A stretch of DNA of 18,478 nt from the NCBI GenBank assembly GCA_002408385.1, contig DHSB01000222.1, forward strand, positions 65,507-83,984, written 5' to 3'. Each line of letters starts with the position of its first letter. Positions within the stretch are counted from its first letter, which is position 1. Of this stretch, positions 1 to 7,439 are shown one piece after another. This DNA is from Myxococcales bacterium UBA5297. Lineage in GTDB: Bacteria > Myxococcota > Myxococcia > Myxococcales > UBA5297. The notes beneath the pieces were generated by a model. The model was not told the origin of the DNA, did not search any database, and worked only from the letters and a program-made list of their open reading frames with translations. Made by a program: the position numbers and the translations under genes.

Positions 1-49
1 GCTCCCGACGCGCGAGCGGCGGGAGCGAAGTCGAAGGGCCCCGACTTCG
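1..49. terminator. two adjacent hairpins at the left edge, possible terminator of a gene outside the window
   Basis: Two consecutive perfect inverted repeats are visible. GCTCCCG (1-7) pairs with CGGGAGC (20-26). CGAAGTCG (26-33) pairs with CGACTTCG (42-49) across an 8-nt loop. No reading frame I can support covers them, and neither is followed by a T-run. They could be the 3' hairpins of a gene to the left, but the strand cannot be decided because the window ends here. Confidence 0.3.
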
Positions 50-221
50 GCCTCGCAAGCTCGGCCTACGCTCGGGGCGAACGGGCGGACCTCCCATGGC
101 TCCTCGGGCGGGGCTCGCCCGCTGTTCCGCGGCGCTGCCGCGATAGGATGGCCTGGTCCGTTTCTGCGCTGTGAAGCCCTGCAAGCGCACGGCTCGACAA
201 CTCGAACGACAGGCCGCTTCG

Positions 222-2531
222 ATGACCCCTCGCCCCCCCGCTCGGCGCCCCTTCGCCCCCGCCGTATTCCTCCTCGCCCTGGCGCTCGCCGCGTGCCCGA
301 AAGACGGTCCACCCGACGACCCGGAACCGGACGACTCGAGCTGCCCCGAGGAGCAGTCCTCCTGCGACGACGAGTGCGTCGACACCGGCTCGGATCCTCG
401 CCACTGCGGCGGCTGCGGCGACCGCTGTCTGGCCGGCTCGGTCTGCTCCAGCGGACGCTGCGCGATGGTCGGCGACTGCAACCAGACCCCGTGCATCGGC
501 GCGAGCTACTGCGACGCGGTCTCGGGGCTCTGCCTGCCCCGCTGCACCCGCGACGAGGACTGCCTCATCGCCGGGTCAGGCTGCGAGGTGGGGAGCGGCA
601 CCTGCGTCTGCCCGCCGCAGCGGCATGTCTGCGCGATGGCCAACTCCTGCGCCCGGGACGACTCGCCCGCCCACTGCGGCCACAGGTGCGAGCCCTGCCC
701 CACCGATCCGAACGGCGTCCCGACCTGCGACGGCACGAGCTGCGGCCTCGCCTGCAACCCGGGCTTCCACCTCTGCAACGGGGCCTGCGTGCGCGACGAC
801 GAGGTCGAGCACTGCGGGACGCGCTGCGAGCCCTGCCCGGGCACCGCGGACGGCTTCGCGACCTGTGACGGCGCGAGTTGCGGGCTCGCCTGCAACGACG
901 AGTTCCTCTTGTGCTCGGGCGCCTGCGACCGCTGCCCGACCGACGGGGTGACGCAGATCGGCTGCGAGGCGGCCGAGTGCGTCGCCACCGCCTGCGTGAA
1001 CGGCCATCGAGTCTGCGGCGGCGCCTGCGCCCTCTGCCCGCAGGGCTCGACGGTGATCGCCACCGGGTGCCAAGGCGCCTCCTGCATCGCCACCTCCTGC
1101 GCCGCCGGCTACCGGGCCTGCGGCGGCCGCTGTGCCGCCTGTCCCTCCGGCGACGCGGTCGCGGCCACCGGCTGCTCGGGCGCCTCCTGTGTCGCCACCC
1201 TCTGCGAGGCCGGCTACGCGGTCTGCGCCGGCGACTGCGCGCCCTGTCCGACCGCGGCGGTCACCGCCACCTCCTGCAACGGTTCGAGCTGTGTCGCCGC
1301 CTCCTGCCAGGCCGGCTATCGCCCCTGCGCCGGCGCCTGCGCCGCGTGCCCCTCGGCTCCAGCCGGGACGGCCTTCGGCTGTAGCGGCGCCGCCTGCGTC
1401 GTCTCGCAGTGCCCGGCCGACCATCTTTCCTGCGGCGGCGCCTGCGCGCCGTGCCCGGTCGAGGGCGTCGGCGCGACCTCCTGCGAGGGCGCGGCCTGCG
1501 TCGCCTCGGCTTGCGTGGCGGGCCACGAGATGGCTGACGGGGAGTGCAAGAGCTGGCACTTCCAGCATCTGCGCACGGTCAGCACCCTCAAGGCCAATCC
1601 CGACCTCGCGGTCGACGCCACCGGTCGGCTGCACACGGTCTGGGCCGAGTACTCGACCGGCCTCGTCTACGGCAGCGACACGAGCGGCAGTTGGCTCTTC
1701 GAGACCGTGGACGCGGCGAGCACCTACGGCTGCGCCATCGCCGTCGACGCGCAGGGCAAGCCGCACCTCGCCTGGCTAGCGGTCGGCGCGAGCGGCGACG
1801 AGCTGCGCTACGCGCGCCGCGACACGGCCGGCTGGTCACAGCAGACGGTCGCCTCCGGCGGGCTCTGGGCCTGGCACGGCCCGGACCTCGCGCTCGACTC
1901 CGCGGGCGCCCCGGTCATCGCCTTCACCGCCCAGCCGACGTCGAGCACCTACAGCCTCACGCTGGCCCGGCCCGACGCTTCGGGCTGGAGCTTCGATGCG
2001 ACCGGCTACGACGGCTACGGGCCGATGCTGGCGATCGACGCCTCTGACCGCCCGCACCTGCTCTTCGACCGGCAGACGCTCTACTACGCGACCCGCTCCG
2101 GCGCCTCGTGGTCGCGCGAGACCGTCAAGGCCGGCGGCGAGAACGGCTCGATGTCGCTGGTGCTCGACTCGGCGCAGAGGCCGCGCGCGGCCTGGATGCG
2201 CACCCTGCCGGACGAGGCTGGTTACGCCGCGCGCGGCGCCACCACCTGGTCGGCCGAGACCCTGCCGCTGCCCGAGACGCCCGACAGGCTCGGACGCGCG
2301 CGGATGGTGCTCGACGGCGACGCCCCGGTGATTCTCTACGGGTACACGGTTGCCGGGAGCACTGACAAACGCCTGCGGCTGCTCCGCAAGAGCGGGACCT
2401 CGGGTTGGGAGGATCGACTGGTCTTCTCCGGCATGGTGAGCCCCTACGCCCTGGAACTCGGGCTGCGCGACGGCGAGCCCGTGCTGCTGCTGCACCTCGA
2501 GGGCGCGATGAAGCTCGCGACGTTCGAGTAG
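222..2531 (+). CDS. large secreted lipoprotein with N-terminal Cys-rich repeats and C-terminal beta-propeller-like repeats
   Basis: A predicted lipoprotein of 769 residues, exported and lipid-anchored at the cell surface or periplasm. The ATG at 222 is preferred to the GTG at 171 because it gives a compact signal peptide with an Arg-rich N-region, a hydrophobic core and a lipobox ending LALAAC (Cys25). Residues 26-168 include 'CGGCGDRC', a motif common in myxobacterial surface proteins. Residues about 169-442 hold roughly eight diverged units of about 34 residues with six Cys each, pattern C-x-G-x-x-C...C..G...C.G.C..CP, presumably disulfide-bonded. Residues about 443-769 hold seven motifs of the type 'LAVDATGRLHTVWAEY', 'IAVDAQGKPHLAWLA' and 'LALDSAGAPVIAFTA', spaced as expected for a seven-bladed propeller. 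There is no visible catalytic motif; a binding or adhesive role is inference. The gene is followed after 52 nt by another lipoprotein gene. Confidence 0.85.
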   Translation: MTPRPPARRPFAPAVFLLALALAACPKDGPPDDPEPDDSSCPEEQSSCDDECVDTGSDPRHCGGCGDRCLAGSVCSSGRCAMVGDCNQTPCIGASYCDAVSGLCLPRCTRDEDCLIAGSGCEVGSGTCVCPPQRHVCAMANSCARDDSPAHCGHRCEPCPTDPNGVPTCDGTSCGLACNPGFHLCNGACVRDDEVEHCGTRCEPCPGTADGFATCDGASCGLACNDEFLLCSGACDRCPTDGVTQIGCEAAECVATACVNGHRVCGGACALCPQGSTVIATGCQGASCIATSCAAGYRACGGRCAACPSGDAVAATGCSGASCVATLCEAGYAVCAGDCAPCPTAAVTATSCNGSSCVAASCQAGYRPCAGACAACPSAPAGTAFGCSGAACVVSQCPADHLSCGGACAPCPVEGVGATSCEGAACVASACVAGHEMADGECKSWHFQHLRTVSTLKANPDLAVDATGRLHTVWAEYSTGLVYGSDTSGSWLFETVDAASTYGCAIAVDAQGKPHLAWLAVGASGDELRYARRDTAGWSQQTVASGGLWAWHGPDLALDSAGAPVIAFTAQPTSSTYSLTLARPDASGWSFDATGYDGYGPMLAIDASDRPHLLFDRQTLYYATRSGASWSRETVKAGGENGSMSLVLDSAQRPRAAWMRTLPDEAGYAARGATTWSAETLPLPETPDRLGRARMVLDGDAPVILYGYTVAGSTDKRLRLLRKSGTSGWEDRLVFSGMVSPYALELGLRDGEPVLLLHLEGAMKLATFE

Positions 2532-2583
2532 GGGCTCGCACAGCCGGCGCGCTCGAACACGCATGGTCCGGAAGGATTAGAGG

Positions 2584-3156
2584 ATGCCGCCACTTCGACC
2601 GTTGCTGGCCGCTGCGCTGGCGCTCGCCGCCTGCGCCCATCCGTCGATGCCACCGGAGAGCTCGACCTCGCCGCCGTGCGATGCGCCCCGGGGCGACCGC
2701 TCGCAGATGAAGACGCTCGCGGGCCACTGCGACATCGGCGGGTTCGTCGTGAAGATCGCCGAGCCGGAGCGCTGCGGCGCCTCCGCGTACGTGGAGCTCT
2801 GCGGCACGGGCCGACGCCGCTTCGCCCTGCGACCGGAGAGCGTCGAAGGGCTCTGCGTCGGTCGCCCGGCGCCGAACGACCCCTGCAGCGTCGTCCGCGT
2901 CAGCGACTTCGGCCACGAGGTCGCCGAGCGGATGCGCGAAGCGGGCATCGAGGTCCACGGGCACGGGATGGGCGCCTGCGGAAAGCTCGGCGACTACCTC
3001 GCGTGGAACTACGGCGTCTCGGTCATCGACTGGGCCGACGCGGACCCGACGCTGGCGATTGTCCAGGACAGGCTGCGCGCCTGGAGCATCGGCGACGTCT
3101 TCGGCGTCTCGGTCCAGCCCATGGCCTGCGGCACACTCCTCGAGGGCGGGCGGTGA
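2584..3156 (+). CDS. small Cys-rich lipoprotein of unknown function
   Basis: A protein of 190 residues starting at an ATG preceded by GGAAGG about 8 nt upstream. It opens with a short signal peptide ending in a LALAAC lipobox (Cys17), so the mature protein should be lipid-anchored outside the cytoplasm. The mature part holds about eight further Cys, including 'RCGAS', 'LCGTG', 'ACGKL' and 'ACGTL', an even number that would allow disulfide pairing. It also contains 'HGHGMGACGKLGDYLAWNYG', rich in His and Gly. I recognise no family. It lies 52 nt behind the large lipoprotein gene on the same strand and is probably co-transcribed with it. Its TGA overlaps a GTG that opens the decayed frame downstream. 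Confidence 0.75.
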   Translation: MPPLRPLLAAALALAACAHPSMPPESSTSPPCDAPRGDRSQMKTLAGHCDIGGFVVKIAEPERCGASAYVELCGTGRRRFALRPESVEGLCVGRPAPNDPCSVVRVSDFGHEVAERMREAGIEVHGHGMGACGKLGDYLAWNYGVSVIDWADADPTLAIVQDRLRAWSIGDVFGVSVQPMACGTLLEGGR

Positions 3157-3957
3157 GGCCCGCGGCTCGCCCGGTGCTCGGCCTCGCGGTCGCGCTCGCC
3201 CGACCGGCGCGCCGACATCTTTCCGTCGGCAGCGTCGACGCGCTCGCGGGCGGTACGCCGCTCCTCGCCGAAGCGACCGTCACCAGGACCGAGAGCGAAG
3301 CGGCCGCGAGTTCCTGCTCACCCTGGCGTCCACGAAACCCTCAAGGGAAGCGCCGGGCGAAGCACCTGATCCTCGCCGCCACCGACGACAGCCTCGCCGG
3401 CTCTCGCGCGCTCACCTTCGCGACACCGCCGAGAGCGGTCAGCACCACCGACTGCGCCGGGGTCCCGCACCAGATGCCGTATGTCGGCCGGGTGCTCACC
3501 GGCGAGCCGAGCCGCTGGACGCTGCCGCGCCGCGACTTCGGGCTGCACGTCGGCCGCGAGGCCATCTTCGCCGCCATCCGCGGCCGCCGCCTCTCCGGCC
3601 CCCAGCGCACGGTTTCGGTCCCGGTGCGCAGGACTCCCCGCTCTACCAGCAACAGCAGGGAGGCGGCCTCGGCGGAGTGTTCCTGCGAATCCCCGCCGCT
3701 CGCGAGCTCGAGCGCTGGCTGCTCGACGAGCTGAAGGCCGATGGCCCCGTACGGCGTGTCCACGCGATCCAGATTCTCGAGCCCTTCGAGTCGATGCCGA
3801 ACATGAGACCACGTGGCTGTCGTCACCGAGCAGACCCAGTAACAGCGGCCCCGATGGCACGCGGCGCTACGGGATCCGTCACGTCGCCCGGCACGTCCTG
3901 ACGGCGGGGGAGGTGCCGTTGCCCGAAGGCCCGCCAATCGAAATCCGAGCCGACTGA
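3153..3957 (+). pseudogene. decayed, multiply frameshifted gene of unknown family
   Basis: This 800-base stretch holds protein-like segments that move between the three + frames. The first frame opens at GTG 3153, overlapping the preceding stop as GTGA, and reads '..GGTPLLAEATVTRTESE'. A piece reading 'REFLLTLASTKPSREAPGE' lies in a second frame. The first frame resumes near 3350 with 'KHLILAATDDSLAG' and 'WTLPRRDFGLHVGREAIF' and runs to about 3625. The second frame then gives 'VFLRIPAARELERWLLDELK' and 'VHAIQILEPFE' to about 3795. The third frame supplies 'RRYGIRHVARHVLTAGEVPL' and a TGA ending at 3957. No single frame gives a convincing full protein. I recognise no family. Several indels or sequencing errors would explain it; neighbouring genes are intact, so gene decay is favoured. 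Confidence 0.55.
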
Positions 3958-4152
3958 AAGGCGCCGGGGCCTTCGCCGCATGCGCCTCCGCTCGGCTGAC
4001 TCTCAATCCCGCCGGTCTTTCGTGCGAGGTGGCCTGCGCCGTCAGCCAGCAGCTCACGCAGGTCTCAACCAAGCTGTGAGCAGAGCGCTTTGTTTTCGAA
4101 GGCCATCCGGCGAATGCCGAGCCTCTGTTCCCGGTCCCAGAGCGCTCGCCAG

Positions 4153-4200
4153 GCAGGAGCAAGCGAAGGCCGGCCCCACAGGCCCGGCCTCGCTTCCTGC
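4153..4200 (-). terminator. intrinsic-terminator-like hairpin downstream of the DUF4215 lipoprotein gene
   Basis: A long hairpin lies 2 bases past the stop codon at 4203. GGCCGG (4168-4173) pairs with CCGGCC (4184-4189). The stem extends through AAGCGA (4161-4166) with TCGCTT (4190-4195) around one bulged A at 4167, then GCAGG (4153-4157) with CCTGC (4196-4200) after a three-base internal loop. No clear T-run follows, as is common in GC-rich genomes. It may also stop transcripts arriving from the + strand genes on the left. Confidence 0.6.
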
Positions 4201-4202
4201 GC

Positions 4203-5099
4203 CTAGAGCTTGCGCGCGGTCAGAGTGAAGCTTCCCTCTTCGGCAGGCCAACCGCCGCCGAGCACGTAGCCGATGTAACCGTCGACGACCAAATAGACGA
4301 CCTGACTTTGCGCCAGGCCAAGGGTGAATTGGTTCGTTCGAGAGGTGCCAGCGTGCGCGCAATTGAGGACCTCAGCGCTCCTCCCACAGGCTTGGTTCCA
4401 GGCATAGAGCACATCGTCGAAGCTCGCCTCGACCTCGAATCGATAATCACCCGCCTCGGGAGCGACGAAACGGGCGATGCCCTCGCGCTGCGTGCCGCTG
4501 GCGCCATCGAAGACACCACAGTCAGCCGAATAGGCCCAGCCCAGGTTCCGGGTATCACCACTCCATTTCCAGGTTCCGCTGGTCTGCCCTCCCATAGCGC
4601 TCAGATCGAAGGCCCGCTCGCACGAAGAGCCAACAGCCAACGAGCGACAGGTAGACGAGCAGTCGTCATCGTCGCTCTGGTTCGCATCGTCACAGTGCTC
4701 GTCTTGATCGACGATGCCGTCGCCGCAATAGGCCTTCACGCAGTTGGCGCGGCAGGAGCCAGAGTCACCGTTGTCTTCGCCGTCGTCGCATTCCTCGCGC
4801 GAATCGACCAGACCATCGCCGCATTGTTCGGTCCCCAAGCAGTCGCGCCGGCAGCCGTCCTCGTCGTAGTTGTTGCCGTCGTCGCACACCTCACCCTTGT
4901 CGACGAAGCCGTTTCCGCATTGCTCGGTGCTTTTGCAGTCAGCGCTGCATCCGTCGCCGTCAACGGCGTTACCGTCGTCACACGCTTCGCCGCTCTCCAC
5001 GGTGCCGTTGCCGCAGACCGGCTCCTTGGGATCGTCTTCACCGCAACCGAGAAGCAGCAACGAGGGCACGACAAGCGCGGCAATCCAAGTCCGCATCAT
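4203..5099 (-). CDS. DUF4215 / Myxococcus Cys-rich repeat lipoprotein with C-terminal PPC-like domain
   Basis: A surface lipoprotein of 298 residues. The start at 5099 is chosen because it follows AAAGGAAG about 6 nt upstream and opens a signal peptide with lipobox LLLGC (Cys19); an upstream extension of 83 codons would bury this signal. Residues about 28-155 are four tandem 32-residue repeats of the form CGxGxVxxxExCDD(G/A)N....GCxxxC, the Myxococcus Cys-rich repeat (TIGR02232/DUF4215 class), which is also Asp-rich and possibly Ca-binding. The remaining 140 residues read like a bacterial pre-peptidase C-terminal (PPC) beta-sandwich: 'GIARFVAPEAGDYRFEVEAS' and 'VVYLVVDGY'. No protease domain is attached, so this is a stand-alone surface protein. 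It converges with the decayed gene on its left. Confidence 0.88.
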   Translation of the reverse strand: MMRTWIAALVVPSLLLLGCGEDDPKEPVCGNGTVESGEACDDGNAVDGDGCSADCKSTEQCGNGFVDKGEVCDDGNNYDEDGCRRDCLGTEQCGDGLVDSREECDDGEDNGDSGSCRANCVKAYCGDGIVDQDEHCDDANQSDDDDCSSTCRSLAVGSSCERAFDLSAMGGQTSGTWKWSGDTRNLGWAYSADCGVFDGASGTQREGIARFVAPEAGDYRFEVEASFDDVLYAWNQACGRSAEVLNCAHAGTSRTNQFTLGLAQSQVVYLVVDGYIGYVLGGGWPAEEGSFTLTARKL

Positions 5100-5509
5100 G
5101 ATGAGCTTCCTTTGTCGCTCGGCCCGGCCTCCGAGTACCGGGCAGTCTAGTCGCTCCCGAAGACTCCGAACAAACAAAGGTGCGCTCCCCATCACTTCTC
5201 GCCGACCGCCTCGCGGCGCACGAGACAGCCGGAAGCATCTGGCGAACGCGAGGTGCCGCGCCGGCGCCCATCGGTTACTGCCTGTCAGCGGCCAACCACG
5301 GCATCGCCTCGAAGAGAGCCACCAAGGCATTTGCTGCAAGAGATCCATCCGCGCCGACTCGGTCGTAAAGACCGCCGCCTCGCTTCCCCTGCTCGGCGCC
5401 CCCGCGGAGCGCGCTGCCTGGGCTCTTCAGCTCGCCTCTCAGGGCTCGGCGATTCGCTTCACGCTGTTGCTGCTTCGCCCTGGTTCCGACATCGCAAAGC
5501 GAGGGCCCT
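5100..5509. other. 410-bp non-coding spacer
   Basis: It lies between the stop of the 534-residue protein gene and the start of the DUF4215 lipoprotein gene, both on the - strand. Frames that are open here look like GC-rich shadows, with no signal peptide, ribosome site or domain-like text. The right third of the first 80 bases holds a possible promoter for the lipoprotein gene. A 10-bp palindrome GAGGGCCCTC lies just past the upstream stop but has no loop, so I do not call it a terminator. Nothing else is recognised. Confidence 0.6.
5144..5173 (-). promoter_or_regulatory. possible sigma-70-type promoter for the DUF4215 lipoprotein gene
   Basis: Read on the - strand, TTGTTC (5173-5168) and TAGACT (5149-5144) are separated by 18 bases. 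The -10 box matches TATAAT at four of six positions; the -35 box keeps only TTG. It lies 45 bases before the ATG. In a GC-rich background this AT-leaning pair is plausible but weak. Confidence 0.3.
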
Positions 5510-7114
5510 CTACTCGGCCCCCTCTCCGTCTCGCCCGCCCGGTTGCGAGGCGATCTGCTCCATCAGCCGCACCTCACGACTGGCCTCGACCATGAACCGG
5601 CAGAGCGCCTCGTTCTCGAACACGGCCCGGCGTAGCTGGCAGAAGACCTCCTCGAACGAGTCGATGGACGCGAGCCCGAGCAGGAGCTGCAGCACGTACG
5701 GATCGTTCTCGGCACCGATGCGCTCCCAGGCCGACTCAGTGAGGACCGGTCCGCGCGCATGCAGTCGGGCGAGCAGCTTGCGGCAGCCATCCGGGTCTTC
5801 GATCAGCGTCCCCGCGCCCAACCCGTCGGAGCGCAGGAGCTCGCCGCGCGCCCTTCGCGCGATATGGGCGAGCACGTGAAGCTGGCGCCGCCAGTGATCG
5901 GTGAGCTGCTCGGCCGACCCGAGCACCGCCAGCTCCTCCGCGGTCTGCACCGCCCCTTCTCTCGCCCGGGCTGCGAAGGCCGGAAATGCCGCCCTCGCCT
6001 GCGCCAGCTCGTCCTCGATGGACTTGGTGCGCGCGCGGAAGAGCGCGGCGAGCTCTTGCGCCCTGTCGCCGAAGGCCTCGCGCAGCCGCTCGTCGACGAC
6101 CTCGGGCTTCCACCGCGTCTCCAGGTTGCGTCCGAGCGCTCCCTGCCCAAGCAGGCTCGTCGCGAGCGCGCTGGCGATAGTCGGCGGCTCGCCCTCTGAC
6201 CTCTTGAAAGCGTCGAGGAACGCCGTCGCCTCCGGGGGCACCGCCAGCCACGCATCGGCGAGCGCCTGCACGAGCTGCCGTGGCTCGAACCGCGGACCGC
6301 GGGCATCGACGCACGCAAGCTCGCAGAGCCGCCGCAGGTCCCCGGTCGCGTTCAGCCACGCGGTGAGCTGCCAACCCGCCCTGACGCTGTCCGCCGGGGA
6401 CTGCCGGAGCTGCGAAGCGAACCACGGCTCGCTCACCTCGCGCGGAAAGGCGCGCAGGACCGCCTCGAGCTCATCGACCGGCGACTCGCCGATGTAGAGC
6501 CGGGCGAAGGCCTTGATCAGCTTCTTCCCGGAGAAGCGGGGCTCGAGGCGACGAGCGAGCTCGGGCGCGTCGACGCGCACCGGGAGCGCGACAGGCCGGC
6601 CCAGCGCATCCTGCACCCAGCGCTGCGCTCGGAGGGCCTGTTCGCGATCGATGTCGCCCGAGACCATCGCCTGGCGCGGGAAGCGGCTCTCGACCGCCAT
6701 CGCGGCGCCGAGCACCGGCAGGTGGTAGGGCAGCCCCTGCGTCTTGTCCCCGAAGACGCGCACCGGACCTCCACCGTCCTCATCGCCCGCGGCCCACCAG
6801 ACGATGTCCTCGCACGCGGGCCCGGAGCGCCGCCTCCGATAGGCAGCGAGGTCGCGCAGCAGCTCCTGGCATTCGGCCCGAAGCAGGCTCTCCCGGTCGC
6901 CGACGACGCTCCAGCGCCAACGCGACGTGCCGCGGCCGCGCTCGATGTCGCGGGTGTACACCGGCAGCTCGGTCCCGAAGACCTCGCTCACGTCGTAGCC
7001 CATCAGGCGCGCGGGGTGCGAGCGCAGGAGCCGCAGGGTCTCCTCGAAGCACTCCTCCCACGCGGCCGCATCGATCCCCTTCGGGTCGATATCCAGGATG
7101 ACCCTGATTCCCAT
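5510..7114 (-). CDS. uncharacterised conserved cytoplasmic protein (534 aa)
   Basis: No signal peptide, membrane span or known catalytic motif is visible, so it is probably cytoplasmic. The start 'MGIRVILDIDPKG' is set by a strong purine-rich site (AAAGGGGAGG) just upstream. The frame stays open upstream to a GTG at 7390, but that would add 92 residues encoded by the 42-bp repeats. The N-terminal 190 residues are the most family-like part, with 'LPVYTRDIERG', 'RWSVVGDRESL', 'VRVFGDKTQGLPYHLPVLG' (about residue 124) and 'MVSGDIDREQA'. The rest is mostly helical and Leu/Ala/Arg-rich. I have an impression of similar myxobacterial hypothetical proteins opening with the same layout, but I cannot name a family or function. 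Upstream sits the phased palindrome array, which could be its control region. Confidence 0.8.
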   Translation of the reverse strand: MGIRVILDIDPKGIDAAAWEECFEETLRLLRSHPARLMGYDVSEVFGTELPVYTRDIERGRGTSRWRWSVVGDRESLLRAECQELLRDLAAYRRRRSGPACEDIVWWAAGDEDGGGPVRVFGDKTQGLPYHLPVLGAAMAVESRFPRQAMVSGDIDREQALRAQRWVQDALGRPVALPVRVDAPELARRLEPRFSGKKLIKAFARLYIGESPVDELEAVLRAFPREVSEPWFASQLRQSPADSVRAGWQLTAWLNATGDLRRLCELACVDARGPRFEPRQLVQALADAWLAVPPEATAFLDAFKRSEGEPPTIASALATSLLGQGALGRNLETRWKPEVVDERLREAFGDRAQELAALFRARTKSIEDELAQARAAFPAFAARAREGAVQTAEELAVLGSAEQLTDHWRRQLHVLAHIARRARGELLRSDGLGAGTLIEDPDGCRKLLARLHARGPVLTESAWERIGAENDPYVLQLLLGLASIDSFEEVFCQLRRAVFENEALCRFMVEASREVRLMEQIASQPGGRDGEGAE

Positions 7115-7117
7115 GAT

Positions 7118-7127
7118 CCTCCCCTTT
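7118..7127 (-). promoter_or_regulatory. ribosome binding site deciding the start at 7114
   Basis: On the - strand the sequence reads AAAGGGGAGG-ATC-ATG. This purine run is the only good Shine-Dalgarno candidate in the upstream region and supports the short start over the GTG at 7390. The gap from the last GGAGG to ATG is only 3 nt; pairing through AAGGGGA would give a more usual 6 nt. Confidence 0.55.
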
Positions 7128-7174
7128 GCTGCGGTCGCCGCCGTGGCGCCTGCGGTCGTTCCAGGCCCTCTGGC

Positions 7175-7385
7175 GCGTCCAGAGGCGTTGTCGCGGCACG
7201 ACCACGCCTCCTTCCGCTGTCCAGAGCTGTTGTCGTGGCACGACAGCACCTCGTTCCGGTGTCCCGAGGCGTTGTCGGGGCACGACAGCGGCTCCTTCCG
7301 CTGTCCAGAGCTGTTGTCGTGGCACGACAGCGCCTCGTTCCAGGGGAGATACCTGTCGTCGTGCCACGACAACGGCTCGGGACGC
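7175..7385. repeat. five-unit 42-bp tandem array centred on the palindrome TGTCGTG-N-CACGACA
   Basis: Palindrome centres fall at 7196, 7238, 7280, 7322 and 7364, exactly 42 bp apart each time. The copies at 7238 and 7322 are perfect 7-1-7 inverted repeats. The copy at 7280 has one changed pair. The copies at 7196 and 7364 are more diverged, and 7364 has the opposite central base. Flanks alternate (units at 7238 and 7322 are nearly identical over 42 bp), suggesting growth by an 84-bp duplication. A spacing of 42 bp equals four B-DNA turns at 10.5 bp per turn, so all sites face the same side of the helix. The array lies in the 325-bp gap between two - strand genes, ending about 75 bp before the start at 7114. 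An operator array for a cooperative dimeric regulator is the leading reading; a mobile or REP-like repeat is the alternative. Confidence 0.85.
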
Positions 7386-7421
7386 GCCACGGAGCGCCGG
7401 ACGGGCGGCGAGGGCCGTTGT

Positions 7422-7438
7422 CGTGCCGGCGCGGCACG
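7422..7438 (-). terminator. short GC hairpin immediately after the stop of the barrel-like gene
   Basis: CGTGCC (7422-7427) pairs with GGCACG (7433-7438) around a 5-nt loop, 1 base past the stop codon that ends at 7440. There is no T-run. Its left flank GTTGTCGTG matches a half-site of the neighbouring palindrome array but is out of the 42-bp phase. Confidence 0.35.
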
Positions 7439-7439
7439 C

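Noticed and set aside
171..221. GTG start giving 17 more residues on the large lipoprotein
   Set aside because: It would displace the signal peptide from the N-terminus and has no ribosome site; ATG 222 fits a lipoprotein signal.
4308..5150. + strand open frame opposite the DUF4215 lipoprotein, with Val/Ala-rich hydrophobic text
   Set aside because: The hydrophobic look comes from reading Asp/Gly/Cys codons backwards; the - strand frame has a lipobox and four Cys-rich repeats.
5100..5348. 83-codon upstream extension of the DUF4215 lipoprotein
   Set aside because: It would bury the lipobox signal peptide, and the ribosome site sits right before ATG 5099.
7175..7385. CRISPR array
   Set aside because: Units are contiguous 42-bp repeats with conserved flanks, so there are no unique spacers of uniform length, and no cas gene is present.
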